Below are positions 37,396-46,834 of a stretch of DNA of 64,000 nucleotides, in pieces; within the stretch, counting starts at the first letter, position 1; the number at the start of each line of letters is the position of its first letter. The notes below the pieces were generated by a model, which ran no database searches, was not told the origin of the DNA, and worked only from the letters and a program-made list of their open reading frames with translations. A program made the translations under genes and the position numbers. Source of the DNA: Oceanobacillus kimchii X50 (GTDB lineage Bacteria > Bacillota > Bacilli > Bacillales > Amphibacillaceae); the NCBI RefSeq assembly GCF_000340475.1, contig NZ_CM001792.1:3461253-3525252 (forward strand). The letters are read 5' to 3'.

Positions 37396-37704
37396 TTAGT
37401 CTTTGATTTCTTTAAAGAGTTCATATGCTTTTTCTCTTGCCTCTTGTAAAATTACTACTCCCTTGTCTGTTGCTGTGTAATATTTTCTAATCTTTCCTTC
37501 GACGTTCCGATCCTCTTTTAAAAGTAGTCCGTCTTTTTCCATCGAATGTAGAATTGGATAAAGCGTTCCCGCACTTATACTATATCCATGCTCTCTTAAT
37601 TCTTCTAACATCCATAACCCAAAAACCGGGTGTTCATTCGCATGGTGCAGAATATGAATGTGTATAAACCCTAGAAACAGCTTTCGTAATACTCTATCCT
37701 CCAA
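37396..37704 (-). CDS. PadR family transcriptional regulator
   Basis: A 102-residue PadR winged-helix regulator (FGLWMLEELREHGYSISAGT then YPILHSMEKDGLL; ends in a short coiled helix for dimerisation). TTG at 37704 follows TGGAGG by about 8 bases. It heads the chrA operon, and a 29-base palindrome lies 22 bases upstream. PadR proteins are mostly ligand-released repressors, so it probably represses its own operon and responds to chromate or a related stress; the ligand is inferred. Confidence 0.9.
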   Translation of the reverse strand: MEDRVLRKLFLGFIHIHILHHANEHPVFGLWMLEELREHGYSISAGTLYPILHSMEKDGLLLKEDRNVEGKIRKYYTATDKGVVILQEAREKAYELFKEIKD

Positions 37705-37726
37705 AATTATACCTCCAATAGTGTCA

Positions 37727-37755
37727 GTTTCGATATCGGAATTCGTTATCGAAAC
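37727..37755. promoter_or_regulatory. Palindromic operator upstream of padR-chrA
   Basis: The arms GTTTCGATA (37727-37735) and TATCGAAAC (37747-37755) are exact inverted repeats around TCGGAATTCGT, whose core GAATTC is also palindromic. Its position just before the padR ribosome site suits autorepression. Confidence 0.7.
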
Positions 37756-38093
37756 TCAATAATGATCGTAACATATATACTTTTCACAAAAAAGCTAGTT
37801 TACAAAAACTTAACAAAAGAGGTTGTATACATAAGTTATAAGCGTAAAAATGAATAGGAATTAGTTTAAATTATAATATATATAAATCCAAATTGTAATG
37901 AGAGCTTATCTGCTTTTTCTATCCTATCTTATGGCCGTGATGCTAAGCTACTTTTCAAGGGCATTGTAGATAATGCACTTGAGTACTACCATTCCGTGTG
38001 TGGAGGGGGAATAAAATTCACTACAGAATGAAGTTTGACTTTGTGTTACTATTTTAATAGGTAAAATGTTATGTGTAGATAAGGGGGAATACG
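37756..38093. other. Intergenic region without recognised gene
   Basis: This 338-base AT-rich stretch lies between the divergent padR and yugO-type genes. It should contain both promoters, but no box pair is convincing. I see no frame, repeat or structured RNA. A GGAGGGGG at about 38000 is not followed by a usable frame. Confidence 0.4.
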
Positions 38094-39113
38094 ATGATCT
38101 TTTTCAGGCATTTGTTTGTAAAAGTCATCCGATTAAATAATTGGTTTCTTTTACTTTCGACATTCACGTTGGTTCTGGCAAGTAGTTACTTTATCTATTT
38201 TTTAGAACCTGATACATTTGCAGATCCTTTTGAGGGGCTTTGGTGGACAATGACAACAGTGACAACCGTAGGATATGGTGATGTGTCGCCAACCACTGGT
38301 CCCGGTAAAATATTCGCAATGTTTTTATATATTATTGGAATTGGAATCATGACTATTTTTATTGGTAAAGCAATTGATTTTCTAAGTGTTCGGAAACGAT
38401 TAAAGGAGGCAGGCAAATTGAATATCACAACAGAAGATCATATTATCTTAATAAATTGGACAAAAAAGGCTAGTATTACGCTAGACGAATTACTAAAAAC
38501 CTTTGAAGATATATCTATCGTCATCATTGATGAAGCAGTTAGCAAAATACCGATTTTACATGAACAAGTAGAGTTCGTTCATGGGAACCCAGCAAATACC
38601 GATGTATTGTTCCAAGCAAACTTACTAAAAAGTAAATCGGTAATGGTTTTTGCTTCAGAAGATAGTGTCGCAACATCCCAAGCAGATGGTCAAACGCTGT
38701 TAATTGCCACGACATTAGAAAGTATCGGAAAAGAATACGAAAAAAATATTTATACAATATGCGAGGTTTTAGAATCAAGACATATTAAAGCATTTCAACA
38801 TGTCTCTGTTGAGGAATTTATCACTGCAAATGATACAGCAGCCCATTTAGCACGTTCCATTTTATACAATGGCTCAAGTGAAATTATTAGACAACTAACC
38901 AGCAATACAGCGTATGATTTGTACTCCATCAGTAAAAAAGACACCTGGCAGACCTATGATGATGCTCGTTCCGATTTAGCAGCTCAAGGTGCCATGCTGA
39001 TATCAAATGGAAATGATTTATCGATTATTAAACAATTATCCGCGCCTATCCCAAATGATGCCAAGTTGTTTATTATCTGTGATGAAAGTGCTTGTGAAAA
39101 AATTATTTCTTAA
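38094..39113 (+). CDS. yugO: Potassium channel with RCK/TrkA-N domain (YugO-like)
   Basis: A 339-residue two-helix K+ channel. Membrane helices are at about 18-36 and 70-92, with the selectivity filter TVGYGD (residues 58-63) between them. A cytoplasmic RCK-like Rossmann domain follows (IILINWTKKASITLDELL, GNPANTDVLFQANLLKS). It conducts K+ across the cell membrane under ligand control. Family knowledge: B. subtilis YugO mediates K+ release in biofilm electrical signalling. The ATG follows AAGGGGG. It is monocistronic. Confidence 0.88.
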   Translation: MIFFRHLFVKVIRLNNWFLLLSTFTLVLASSYFIYFLEPDTFADPFEGLWWTMTTVTTVGYGDVSPTTGPGKIFAMFLYIIGIGIMTIFIGKAIDFLSVRKRLKEAGKLNITTEDHIILINWTKKASITLDELLKTFEDISIVIIDEAVSKIPILHEQVEFVHGNPANTDVLFQANLLKSKSVMVFASEDSVATSQADGQTLLIATTLESIGKEYEKNIYTICEVLESRHIKAFQHVSVEEFITANDTAAHLARSILYNGSSEIIRQLTSNTAYDLYSISKKDTWQTYDDARSDLAAQGAMLISNGNDLSIIKQLSAPIPNDAKLFIICDESACEKIIS

Positions 39114-39199
39114 TATAATGAGAAGTGGTTTCTACATATTTGAAGCGATTATTTGTTAACGGGGACCGGAGTTGGATTTGCGAGGCTTGTGTAGGCTGG

Positions 39200-39276
39200 G
39201 GTGCTCTATTTACCACTTTTTTCCGGTTTCCTAAGCTTCGTTTTGGTTTTTGAGCCGCTCTATTAACTATTTTGCC
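39200..39276. repeat. Two copies of a dispersed GCTCTATT-type short repeat
   Basis: GCTCTATTTACCACTTTT (from 39203) and GCTCTATTAACTATTTT (from 39258) are related to copies at 52881 and 58936. They lie in the 387-base gap between yugO and ldh, which otherwise holds only the ldh promoter. Their nature is unknown. Confidence 0.4.
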
Positions 39277-39424
39277 TTTTTAGTAAGAGCTCTGTGTTAA
39301 TAGATCACGTCAATAAACACTTTTTCTAATAGGTTCTTTCGAATAACTGTACTAGTATAAAAAATAAGCAGCCCCCTTCCTATGTATTGAACTTCAAAAT
39401 GTTTTCTAAATTTCAGAATTTATA

Positions 39425-39453
39425 TTGACAATAATTGTGAAATGTTTCACAAT
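39425..39453 (+). promoter_or_regulatory. ldh promoter with overlapping Rex box
   Basis: TTGACA (39425-39430), 17 bases, then CACAAT (39448-39453) form the promoter. TTGTGAAATGTTTCACAA (39435-39452) fits the Gram-positive Rex consensus TTGTGAA-N4-TTCACAA and overlaps the spacer and -10 box. Rex would block ldh until NADH rises. Confidence 0.88.
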
Positions 39454-39500
39454 ATAGATGGAAGATATTTCATATTCTAAACGATAAGGGTGTGATGTAG

Positions 39501-40469
<969 letters not shown>

Positions 40470-40517
40470 AATATAAATAGTAATGTGTTAGTTGGATGGA
40501 CCTTTTTTGAAATAGAT

Positions 40518-40544
40518 GTTTAATTTTCCGTTATACACGGGAAA
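40518..40544 (+). promoter_or_regulatory. Possible sigma-B promoter of the SDR gene
   Basis: GTTTAA (40518-40523) and GGGAAA (40539-40544) are separated by 15 bases, one more than the preferred spacing. The homologous B. subtilis genes are in the general stress regulon, which supports the call. Confidence 0.5.
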
Positions 40545-40584
40545 ATAACTTATACGTACAAATTCAAGAAAGGATGCAATCCAT

Positions 40585-41472
40585 ATGCCACAAAATCCAA
40601 GAACGAAATATACAAATGAAGACTTTCCAAAACAATTTCAAGAACAACCAGGTATTCAAAGAGAAATGACACCTATTCCTGATTGCGGGGAAAAAACTTA
40701 TAAAGGATCGGGACAACTAAAGGGGAGAAAAGCATTAATTACAGGCGGTGACTCTGGTATTGGAAGAGCTGCCGCTATCGCTTATGCTCGGGAAGGAGCA
40801 GATGTTGCGATTAACTACCTCCCTGTAGAAGAACCAGACGCATTAGAAGTAAAAGAACTGATTGAAGATGCTGGTCAAAAAGCAGTATTACTTCCTGGTG
40901 ACTTACGAGATGAAGATTTCGCCCGCTCGTTAATACACAGTGCTATTAAAGAATTAGACGGATTGGACACGTTAGTGATGGTTGCCGGAGAACAGCAAGC
41001 TGTAGAGGATATCACGGAACTTTCAACAGAACAATTAGTATCCACATTCCAAACGAATGTATTCTCCATGTATTGGATGGTTCAAGAAGCGATTCCGCAC
41101 CTGCCAGCAGGAAGCTCAATTATCACCACTTCTTCGGTGGAAGGCTATGATCCCTCACCAATTCTAATGGATTATGCGCCAACGAAGAGTGCCATTATTG
41201 GATTCACCAAAGGTTTAGCCAAACAATTAAGTTCCAAAGGAATCCGTGTTAATTCCGTCGCGCCCGGCCCTTACTGGTCTGCTCTGCAAATATCCGGTGG
41301 TCAGCTGCAAGAGAATATTCCGAAGTTCGGTAAAGAAACCCCGGCGACACCTTTAGGTCGTGCAGGACAACCAGCGGAGCTAGGTGGACTATATGTGTTC
41401 ATTGCTTCAGAACATGCAAGCTATGCTACTGGACATGTATTTAGTGCAACTGGAGGAATGCGTGCGAACTAA
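40585..41472 (+). CDS. Short-chain dehydrogenase, YdaD/YhxD general-stress type
   Basis: A 295-residue SDR with the N-terminal extension typical of the YdaD/YhdF/YhxD group ([20 protein letters not shown]). The cofactor motif is [12 protein letters not shown], the catalytic Ser is in TTSSVEG, and the Tyr-Lys pair is in YAPTKSA. It should reduce or oxidise an unknown alcohol or sugar with NAD(P)H. AAGGATG precedes ATG. Followed by a clear terminator, it is a single-gene unit. Confidence 0.9.
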   Translation: MPQNPRTKYTNEDFPKQFQEQPGIQREMTPIPDCGEKTYKGSGQLKGRKALITGGDSGIGRAAAIAYAREGADVAINYLPVEEPDALEVKELIEDAGQKAVLLPGDLRDEDFARSLIHSAIKELDGLDTLVMVAGEQQAVEDITELSTEQLVSTFQTNVFSMYWMVQEAIPHLPAGSSIITTSSVEGYDPSPILMDYAPTKSAIIGFTKGLAKQLSSKGIRVNSVAPGPYWSALQISGGQLQENIPKFGKETPATPLGRAGQPAELGGLYVFIASEHASYATGHVFSATGGMRAN

Positions 41473-41505
41473 ATATTTGTTGACTAATATCCCATCAAAC
41501 GGATG

Positions 41506-41538
41506 AAGTACATCACTTTTTACAGTGGTGTACTTTTT
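41506..41538 (+). terminator. Terminator of the SDR gene
   Basis: AAGTACATCAC pairs with GTGGTGTACTT with one mismatch and is followed by a T run. Confidence 0.8.
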
Positions 41539-41652
41539 TATGGTATTCCGGATGATGGATGACCATGTAGAGCTGTTATTTATAAGGATAACGAGATATC
41601 ACTTTTAATAATGTTTTAAAGAAGAACGCCTTTGTAATACAGTTGTATCCTA

Positions 41653-42051
41653 TCATTCATTGGTATCTGGTTGATATAGGTCAAAGGCATTACCATATAA
41701 ATCTTCGAAACCTACGCCCTTTCCACCAGGAACTGGTTTTGGTTCACCATGAAATATCACACCACGTGCTTTCAGTTCACAATAATCCTTCTCTATATCA
41801 TCACTTAAAAACATAATCAAGACTTGGTTGGCGGCTTGTTTACCAATCATCTCTTCTTGCTCTGGTGTCTCGGCTTTGACTAATTCTAGCCTTGTTTCAT
41901 TTGTAAAATCTGGTGAAACGGTCACGTACTTCCATCCCGGTGAAAATTCTAATTCTTCTCGAACAATGAATCCTAATTTTTTAGTATAAAAGTGCTTTGC
42001 TTCTTCAATGTTGTTCACTAAGATAGAAACTTGGGCTGCTTGGGTAATCAT
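41653..42051 (-). CDS. VOC-family (glyoxalase-like) protein
   Basis: A 132-residue vicinal-oxygen-chelate fold protein (SILVNNIEEAKHFYTKKLGF start, then LELVKAETPEQ, and GVGFEDLYGNAFDLYQP at the end, with metal-ligand-like Glu/His positions). Members include glyoxalases, dioxygenases and antibiotic-resistance proteins; this one cannot be placed further. It is divergent from the MerR gene. Confidence 0.85.
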   Translation of the reverse strand: MITQAAQVSILVNNIEEAKHFYTKKLGFIVREELEFSPGWKYVTVSPDFTNETRLELVKAETPEQEEMIGKQAANQVLIMFLSDDIEKDYCELKARGVIFHGEPKPVPGGKGVGFEDLYGNAFDLYQPDTNE

Positions 42052-42263
42052 GTATTCATTCTCCTTTCTAGATAATAATAGACTATATTTTACTACAAAA
42101 AAGATGAATTAATTTCTTTCAGATTGCTACTACCTGGTCTGTGGTATCCTTTTTCGCCTCGTTTTCTATTATAATGGTAATAATATTTGAAAGAACATTT
42201 TATATTTTCACTATTGACCTTGGAGTTTAATCCAATGTTATGTTGATATAGGGGGCTGTGAGC

Positions 42264-42692
42264 GTGCAAATTAAAGACTTTGCTACAAAATATCAAATTC
42301 AAGCTGATACAATTCGTTATTACGAAAAAGAAAACATCTTAACACCAAAAAGACGAGAGAATGGTTACAGAGAATATAATGAAGAATGCGAGAAACAGCT
42401 ACAGTTTATTATTGTATTAAAGCAATTAGGTTTTACCATAAAAGAGATTCAACAATTACTCCAGTTAAGAGACCAACCTATATCAACGGAATGTAATGTT
42501 TCCACCGTATCGTTATTAGGCGAAAAAATAATTAGTCTTGAAGAAAACATTCAGTTTTATCAAAAAGCATTGCAAGTAGTGCATAAAATCAAAGATCTAA
42601 TTGACGAAGATAAATATGTAAGAAATCAAGGTGTCATCGAGGAATTAATGCTAGGATTTTTCAAAGACACTCAAGCAAGGAGGATAAGATGA
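42264..42692 (+). CDS. MerR family transcriptional regulator
   Basis: About 142 residues. The N-terminal winged helix is typical of MerR (TIRYYEKENILTPKRRENGY, then LKQLGFTIKEIQQLLQL), followed by a coiled-coil dimer helix. GTG at 42264 is preferred, 8 bases after AGGGGG; GTG at 42258 is too close to it. No metal-binding Cys cluster is obvious at the C-terminus. It overlaps the DUF4260 gene by 4 bases, suggesting joint expression. Confidence 0.88.
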   Translation: MQIKDFATKYQIQADTIRYYEKENILTPKRRENGYREYNEECEKQLQFIIVLKQLGFTIKEIQQLLQLRDQPISTECNVSTVSLLGEKIISLEENIQFYQKALQVVHKIKDLIDEDKYVRNQGVIEELMLGFFKDTQARRIR

Positions 42693-43039
42693 CGAATAAA
42701 CAGATTGTTCATATTGAGTATGGAATTGCTTTTGTATTTTCATTTTATATGTATAGCCAGCTCGATTTTCCGATTTGGATGTTTTTTGTATTTTTACTCA
42801 TTCCTGATATTTCTATGATTGGATATGCAGTGAACAATAGGATAGGTGCAATGATTTATAACATCGGACATAGCCTGATACTGCCGTTACTACTTATTTT
42901 TTGTTCCATCTTCTTTGCGATAGATTTATTACTTTCACTATCTATCATTTGGGTTGCACATATCTTTATGGATCGTTGTTTTGGCTACGGGTTGAAGTAC
43001 CCAGATGAATTTAAGCATACACATATTCAAGAGATTTAA
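42689..43039 (+). CDS. DUF4260 family membrane protein
   Basis: A 116-residue protein with about four hydrophobic segments and the family-like ending CFGYGLKYPDEFKHTHIQEI. DUF4260 has no known function. It starts inside the MerR stop codon (ATGA) and is followed by a terminator, so the two genes form one operon and the MerR protein may control it. Confidence 0.8.
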   Translation: MTNKQIVHIEYGIAFVFSFYMYSQLDFPIWMFFVFLLIPDISMIGYAVNNRIGAMIYNIGHSLILPLLLIFCSIFFAIDLLLSLSIIWVAHIFMDRCFGYGLKYPDEFKHTHIQEI

Positions 43040-43048
43040 ATTCTGCAT

Positions 43049-43092
43049 AAAAAAGATAGATGAGCCATTTTTCTGCTACATCTATCTTTTTT
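43049..43092. terminator. Bidirectional terminator
   Basis: AAAAAAGATAGATG pairs perfectly with CATCTATCTTTTTT. It lies between the convergent DUF4260 and amidohydrolase genes and can end both transcripts. Confidence 0.88.
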
Positions 43093-43095
43093 ATG

Positions 43096-44334
43096 TTATC
43101 CAACCACTTCTGATTCCAAATAAGCTGCCATCACTTTTGTTCCATTGGCTAAATCCTTTGTTTCTGTAAATTCATCTGGATGGTGGCTTATTCCTTTATG
43201 AGAAGGGATAAAAATTAATCCGCTCGGCCATTTCAATGCCATATTCATCACATCATGACCGGCACCGCTATCCATTGAAATTGTTTTAAAGCCTAATGAC
43301 TTACTTACTGCAGATAGCTTGTCTTGCATGTCTTTATCTAATTGGACAGATGCATCCTTCACAAGCGTCGTGATCGTTATTGCTACGTCTCTTTTTCTCT
43401 CTACGTCGTTACAAAATTCGTTTATGGAGTCAAAAAGCTCTTGTTTCAACTCATTGTCCGTACTGCGAATATCAATTCCTAACTCAACTTCTCCAGGAAT
43501 CATATTCATCGCATTGGGCTTCACATTCGCCACACTGATTGTCGCTACAATATTTGCTCCTCCTCGTTCATTCATTTTAGAAGCTTCTTCTTCGACAAAA
43601 GTGATAAGTGGAGCAATCGCGACTAGCGCATCCTGACGATTATTCATCGGGGTTGTCCCTGTATGATTTGCCATTCCCTCAGAGCGTACTATTAGACGAA
43701 TTGGCCGGGCGATACCATTAACAACACCGATGTCTAACCCTTGGTCTTCCAGTATTTTACCTTGTTCAATATGTAATTCGAGGAACTGCTCCAAATCTGT
43801 CTCCGTGCGCTCTGCTTGTTGCACCGTCTCCCAGTTCAGGCCCGACTGTTCCATTGCTTGTTTGATGGTCTTGCCGTCCTGATCAGAAATAGTTTCAATC
43901 GCCTGTTTGTTTAACTCTCCCGACACTGCTTTACTACCAAGTGTAGAAACACTGAAGCGTGCTGATTCTTCAGATGCAAAACAGATAATCGCGATATTCT
44001 TTTTCGGAGTAATTTGCTTTTCTTGTAATGTCTTCACTGCTGCTAATGCACACAGCACACCAGCGACTCCATCATAACCTCCTCCGTTATATACTGTATC
44101 TAAATGGGAACCGAGTCCGATCGTTGAAGCTTGCTCATCCACTTTCCACACTGCCCATTGATTCCCTGCTTCGTCTCCAGACGTTTGCAGACCGAGTTCA
44201 TTCGCAATTTTTATAAACTGCGCGTGTGCTTGTTTTTCTTCAACGGAATAGCCTAGTCGTGTGAATCCTTCCGATTGATTCATTGATGATCTTACATTTA
44301 ATGCACATAACTTTTCTTCTAGCCAGTTGATCAA
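43096..44334 (-). CDS. M20-type amidohydrolase (carbamoylase/allantoate amidohydrolase family)
   Basis: A 412-residue Zn- or Mn-dependent amidase of the hydantoinase/carbamoylase family. Metal ligands are in GLGSHLDTVYNGGGYDG (His, Asp), FASEESARF (Glu-Glu) and ELHIEQGKILE (His), with the last His in HKGISHHPDE. A dimerisation domain is inserted in the middle. It may cleave N-carbamoyl amino acids or ureido acids; the gene context does not settle which. It is monocistronic. Confidence 0.88.
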   Translation of the reverse strand: MINWLEEKLCALNVRSSMNQSEGFTRLGYSVEEKQAHAQFIKIANELGLQTSGDEAGNQWAVWKVDEQASTIGLGSHLDTVYNGGGYDGVAGVLCALAAVKTLQEKQITPKKNIAIICFASEESARFSVSTLGSKAVSGELNKQAIETISDQDGKTIKQAMEQSGLNWETVQQAERTETDLEQFLELHIEQGKILEDQGLDIGVVNGIARPIRLIVRSEGMANHTGTTPMNNRQDALVAIAPLITFVEEEASKMNERGGANIVATISVANVKPNAMNMIPGEVELGIDIRSTDNELKQELFDSINEFCNDVERKRDVAITITTLVKDASVQLDKDMQDKLSAVSKSLGFKTISMDSGAGHDVMNMALKWPSGLIFIPSHKGISHHPDEFTETKDLANGTKVMAAYLESEVVG

Positions 44335-44476
44335 CGTAACCTCTCCTCTATGATGTTTATATATTTATGCGAATATATTGTTCTATTATATAGGGAAACA
44401 GAAAAGTATCAATTATTATAAAAATGAGATTAAATTTCAGAGGAAAAGACAATAATGATTATGAGGTGATAAAATC

Positions 44477-45091
44477 ATGCTACTGTTTACTATTGTCATT
44501 ATAATTCTAATGTTATTAGGTTTTATGTACTTAATATGGAGACAAAACGAAAATACATTGAATGATTTCCAAGAAAAACAATATCAAGTAACCGATGAAT
44601 TTAAAAAAACACTTGCGTTTGGAATATATCAACGATTTTGTACGGAAAATGAACCAATTATCCGTTCTAAAACTTTTATTAAAAATACACCTTTAGAGTT
44701 TGAAAATTTTATAGCTAATATTTTAAAACATAAATATGGTGAACACACTTATATCACCAAGAACACAGGTGATTTTGGCGTAGATATTGAGCATGGTTTT
44801 GGTGAAGATAAAGTGTTAGGACAAGTAAAATGCTATAAGGAGGACTTGTCTTTCGAACCGATTGCTATCCTACATTCAAATATGGTGAAGGAAAATGTTT
44901 CGAAGGGATATGTTGTTACTACATCAGATTTTTCAACATATGCAAAGGAGTACGCAGAAAAACTAAATATTGACCTCATTACTGGTACGGATTTAGTAGA
45001 ATTGTGGTTACATTATGCTGATCCAGTATATGACTTATTGCAAGACAAGAAAACTGGCAATGTGACTAGAAGAATCGATGCACCTATTTAG
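44477..45091 (+). CDS. Membrane-anchored Mrr-like restriction endonuclease-fold protein
   Basis: A 204-residue protein with one N-terminal membrane helix (about 2-20) and a cytoplasmic nuclease-like domain. The PD-(D/E)XK-type core is GDFGVDIEH (Asp103) followed by LGQVKCYK (Gln116, Lys118), preceded by PLEFENFIANIL, as in Mrr_cat proteins that cut DNA. The membrane tether is unusual for a nuclease. It could be a defence gene or a DNA-processing protein. It is the first gene of an accessory-looking block. Confidence 0.75.
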   Translation: MLLFTIVIIILMLLGFMYLIWRQNENTLNDFQEKQYQVTDEFKKTLAFGIYQRFCTENEPIIRSKTFIKNTPLEFENFIANILKHKYGEHTYITKNTGDFGVDIEHGFGEDKVLGQVKCYKEDLSFEPIAILHSNMVKENVSKGYVVTTSDFSTYAKEYAEKLNIDLITGTDLVELWLHYADPVYDLLQDKKTGNVTRRIDAPI

Positions 45092-45115
45092 TATCTTTCA
45101 AAGATTTTTAAGTTT

Positions 45116-45283
45116 TTACTTATCTTTCTTTTTATCAATCCAAACCCACGTATAATACGTTATCCAAAATAGTACTACAACAATAAAAGCATATAGTACA
45201 TTGTCTTCTGGTAACATAAAGAATAAAGCAATTAGTATAATTACTGTTGGAATGAATAATGTGAAATATTTTCTTTTATCCAA
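45116..45283 (-). CDS. Small two-helix membrane protein
   Basis: A 55-residue protein starting at TTG, 7 bases after a near-perfect AGAGGAGG. It reads a basic start (DKRKYF), a helix of about 18 residues, a short loop (LPEDN), a second helix and a basic end (WIDKKKDK). The strong ribosome site and clean topology support a real gene. I do not recognise the family. Confidence 0.6.
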   Translation of the reverse strand: MDKRKYFTLFIPTVIILIALFFMLPEDNVLYAFIVVVLFWITYYTWVWIDKKKDK

Positions 45284-45467
45284 TGTGTTACCTCCTCTAA
45301 TGTTTCAAATTTATAAATATACTTCTATTACCGCTTCACTTTAAAATTAAAGGAAGACTAGAATGTAAAAGCTACAGGAGAAGCTGTGTATTAACTGCTG
45401 ACGGTAGAGTTAGAATGAACTTTCTATAGAATTTCCATGGTAATATTACTACTAAGGAGTAAACGAA

Positions 45468-45858
45468 ATGAAATTTAACAACTTACGTAATCTGGGAATG
45501 CTTTCAATCATTATAAATTTCTTAAGTGTATATAATATTATATTTGGCATATGGTCTATAATTATGCTTATCTTGGCATGGTTCATATATAAGAACAGTA
45601 ACGAAACACACAAATTAAATAAAGATAAAAAAATCACTGCCTATATACAAACTTTTATGGCTAGTGTATTTATGTTTTTAAGCACCGTTATGGGAGGTAT
45701 AGGAATTTATATGTTTTACCTTTTTCTTCGATTTAACCTATCAAATTATGTTTACTATTCTAACAGTTCCAGGACTTATTATATACTACTACTTTGTTAT
45801 TAAATTGATTAAACACTCTATTCGAATAATAAAATCAAATGGTAGTAATGATTCATGA
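45468..45858 (+). pseudogene. Small multi-helix membrane protein, probably frameshifted
   Basis: ATG at 45468 follows AAGGAG. The frame encodes about 85 residues of membrane protein (three helices), then a poor tail ending at 45803. The +1 frame of the same stretch continues the hydrophobic pattern (IMFTILTVPGLIIYYY) and ends in a basic, hydrophilic tail (IRIIKSNGSNDS) at 45858. A one-base change near 45717-45730, in a T-rich stretch, would join them into a protein of about 129 residues. The function is unknown. Confidence 0.55.
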
Positions 45859-46155
45859 ACACACGTTATATACCTATGGCATGCATTTCTTCATACAGGA
45901 AACAAAATTACTAGTGCAGGTAAATGGTTAGGGCGCGGCTTTATGGCTGCAGGTACAGCTCTAACTGCTGGTTTTAACTATATGTATGATAACAACATTC
46001 TAGGTTTACAAGATGGTTTAGACTATGTAGGCGGAAAATTAGATGATTTCGGCAATACAGTAAAAGATTCATTTAATGATACGGTCGATAAAGCAGGAGA
46101 AGCAATCAGTAGTGGATTAGATGCTATTAATCCAATGAATTGGGGATGGAGTTAG
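45859..46155 (+). pseudogene. Start-less C-terminal tail of a putative T7SS-type toxin
   Basis: An open frame of 98 codons follows a TGA and has no start codon before the internal ATG at 45943. It reads KITSAGKWLGRGFMAAGTAL, then an amphipathic region (GGKLDDFGNTVKDSFNDTVD), and ends NPMNWGWS. Gly/Ala-rich zipper-like tails of this kind close LXG/TspA-like type VII secreted toxins. The DUF443 gene begins 4 bases later, the usual toxin-immunity order. The N-terminal targeting domain is missing, so this is probably a cassette remnant; the toxin link is inferred. Confidence 0.5.
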
Positions 46156-46159
46156 ATAT

Positions 46160-46834
46160 ATGAGTTCTGAAGCAAATATTATATTAAAAAATTTAAGATA
46201 CAATTTGTTAAAAGTAGATAATGAATATTATATTATCGATAAAGATCAACCTTTCCTTATCAATTTTTTACTGTCATTCCTTTATTGTTTTTTTCCTAAA
46301 AGGGTTAGAAAAATAAGTGCGGATACAGCAGAGCAGAAACAAACTGTATCAAATAAAGAAGCTCCAACTAGCAAGGTTAGTTATATCGGTATAGGTATTT
46401 CAGTGATTCTAGCTAATTTAATCGGACCTTTACTAGTTTATCTAGATGTGGATATAACACCTTTTATTGCTTACTCAATTCTATTTTTAATCACTCTTTT
46501 GTTGGAATTATTTAGGTTGATAGTGAGCAATAAATTTAAACAATCTCTTTTTCAACAAGTCTATTTATCACCTAATCAGGTAGACGCAACTTTATGGGTA
46601 TTACCTAGTAGAGTTAAGAATATTGCTGGCTTACTCTTTTCCACTATATTCATTTGGGCTTTCGTTGTTGGTAGTCTGGTTTCCTTTTCACTTTACGGGA
46701 ACTTATTTTTGTTATTTGTATTTACCTTGTCATTATTTATATTGCTTTTTTTGAATATACTTTGCATTACGCCAGGTAAAGATACGATGAAAATTCGGTC
46801 TGGAAAATCATTTCTAGTAACTGCGGAAGACTAA
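46160..46834 (+). CDS. DUF443 family membrane protein, candidate immunity protein
   Basis: A 224-residue protein with five hydrophobic segments and the DUF443-like N-terminus NLRYNLLKVDNEYYIIDKDQ, which precedes FLINFLLSFLYCFFPKRV. DUF443 includes the staphylococcal TsaI immunity proteins that protect against the membrane-depolarising T7SS toxin TspA (family knowledge). A GGATGGAG ribosome site overlaps the end of the preceding toxin-like tail. Its 3' end overlaps the convergent gene at 46767 by 68 bases. Confidence 0.7.
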   Translation: MSSEANIILKNLRYNLLKVDNEYYIIDKDQPFLINFLLSFLYCFFPKRVRKISADTAEQKQTVSNKEAPTSKVSYIGIGISVILANLIGPLLVYLDVDITPFIAYSILFLITLLLELFRLIVSNKFKQSLFQQVYLSPNQVDATLWVLPSRVKNIAGLLFSTIFIWAFVVGSLVSFSLYGNLFLLFVFTLSLFILLFLNILCITPGKDTMKIRSGKSFLVTAED

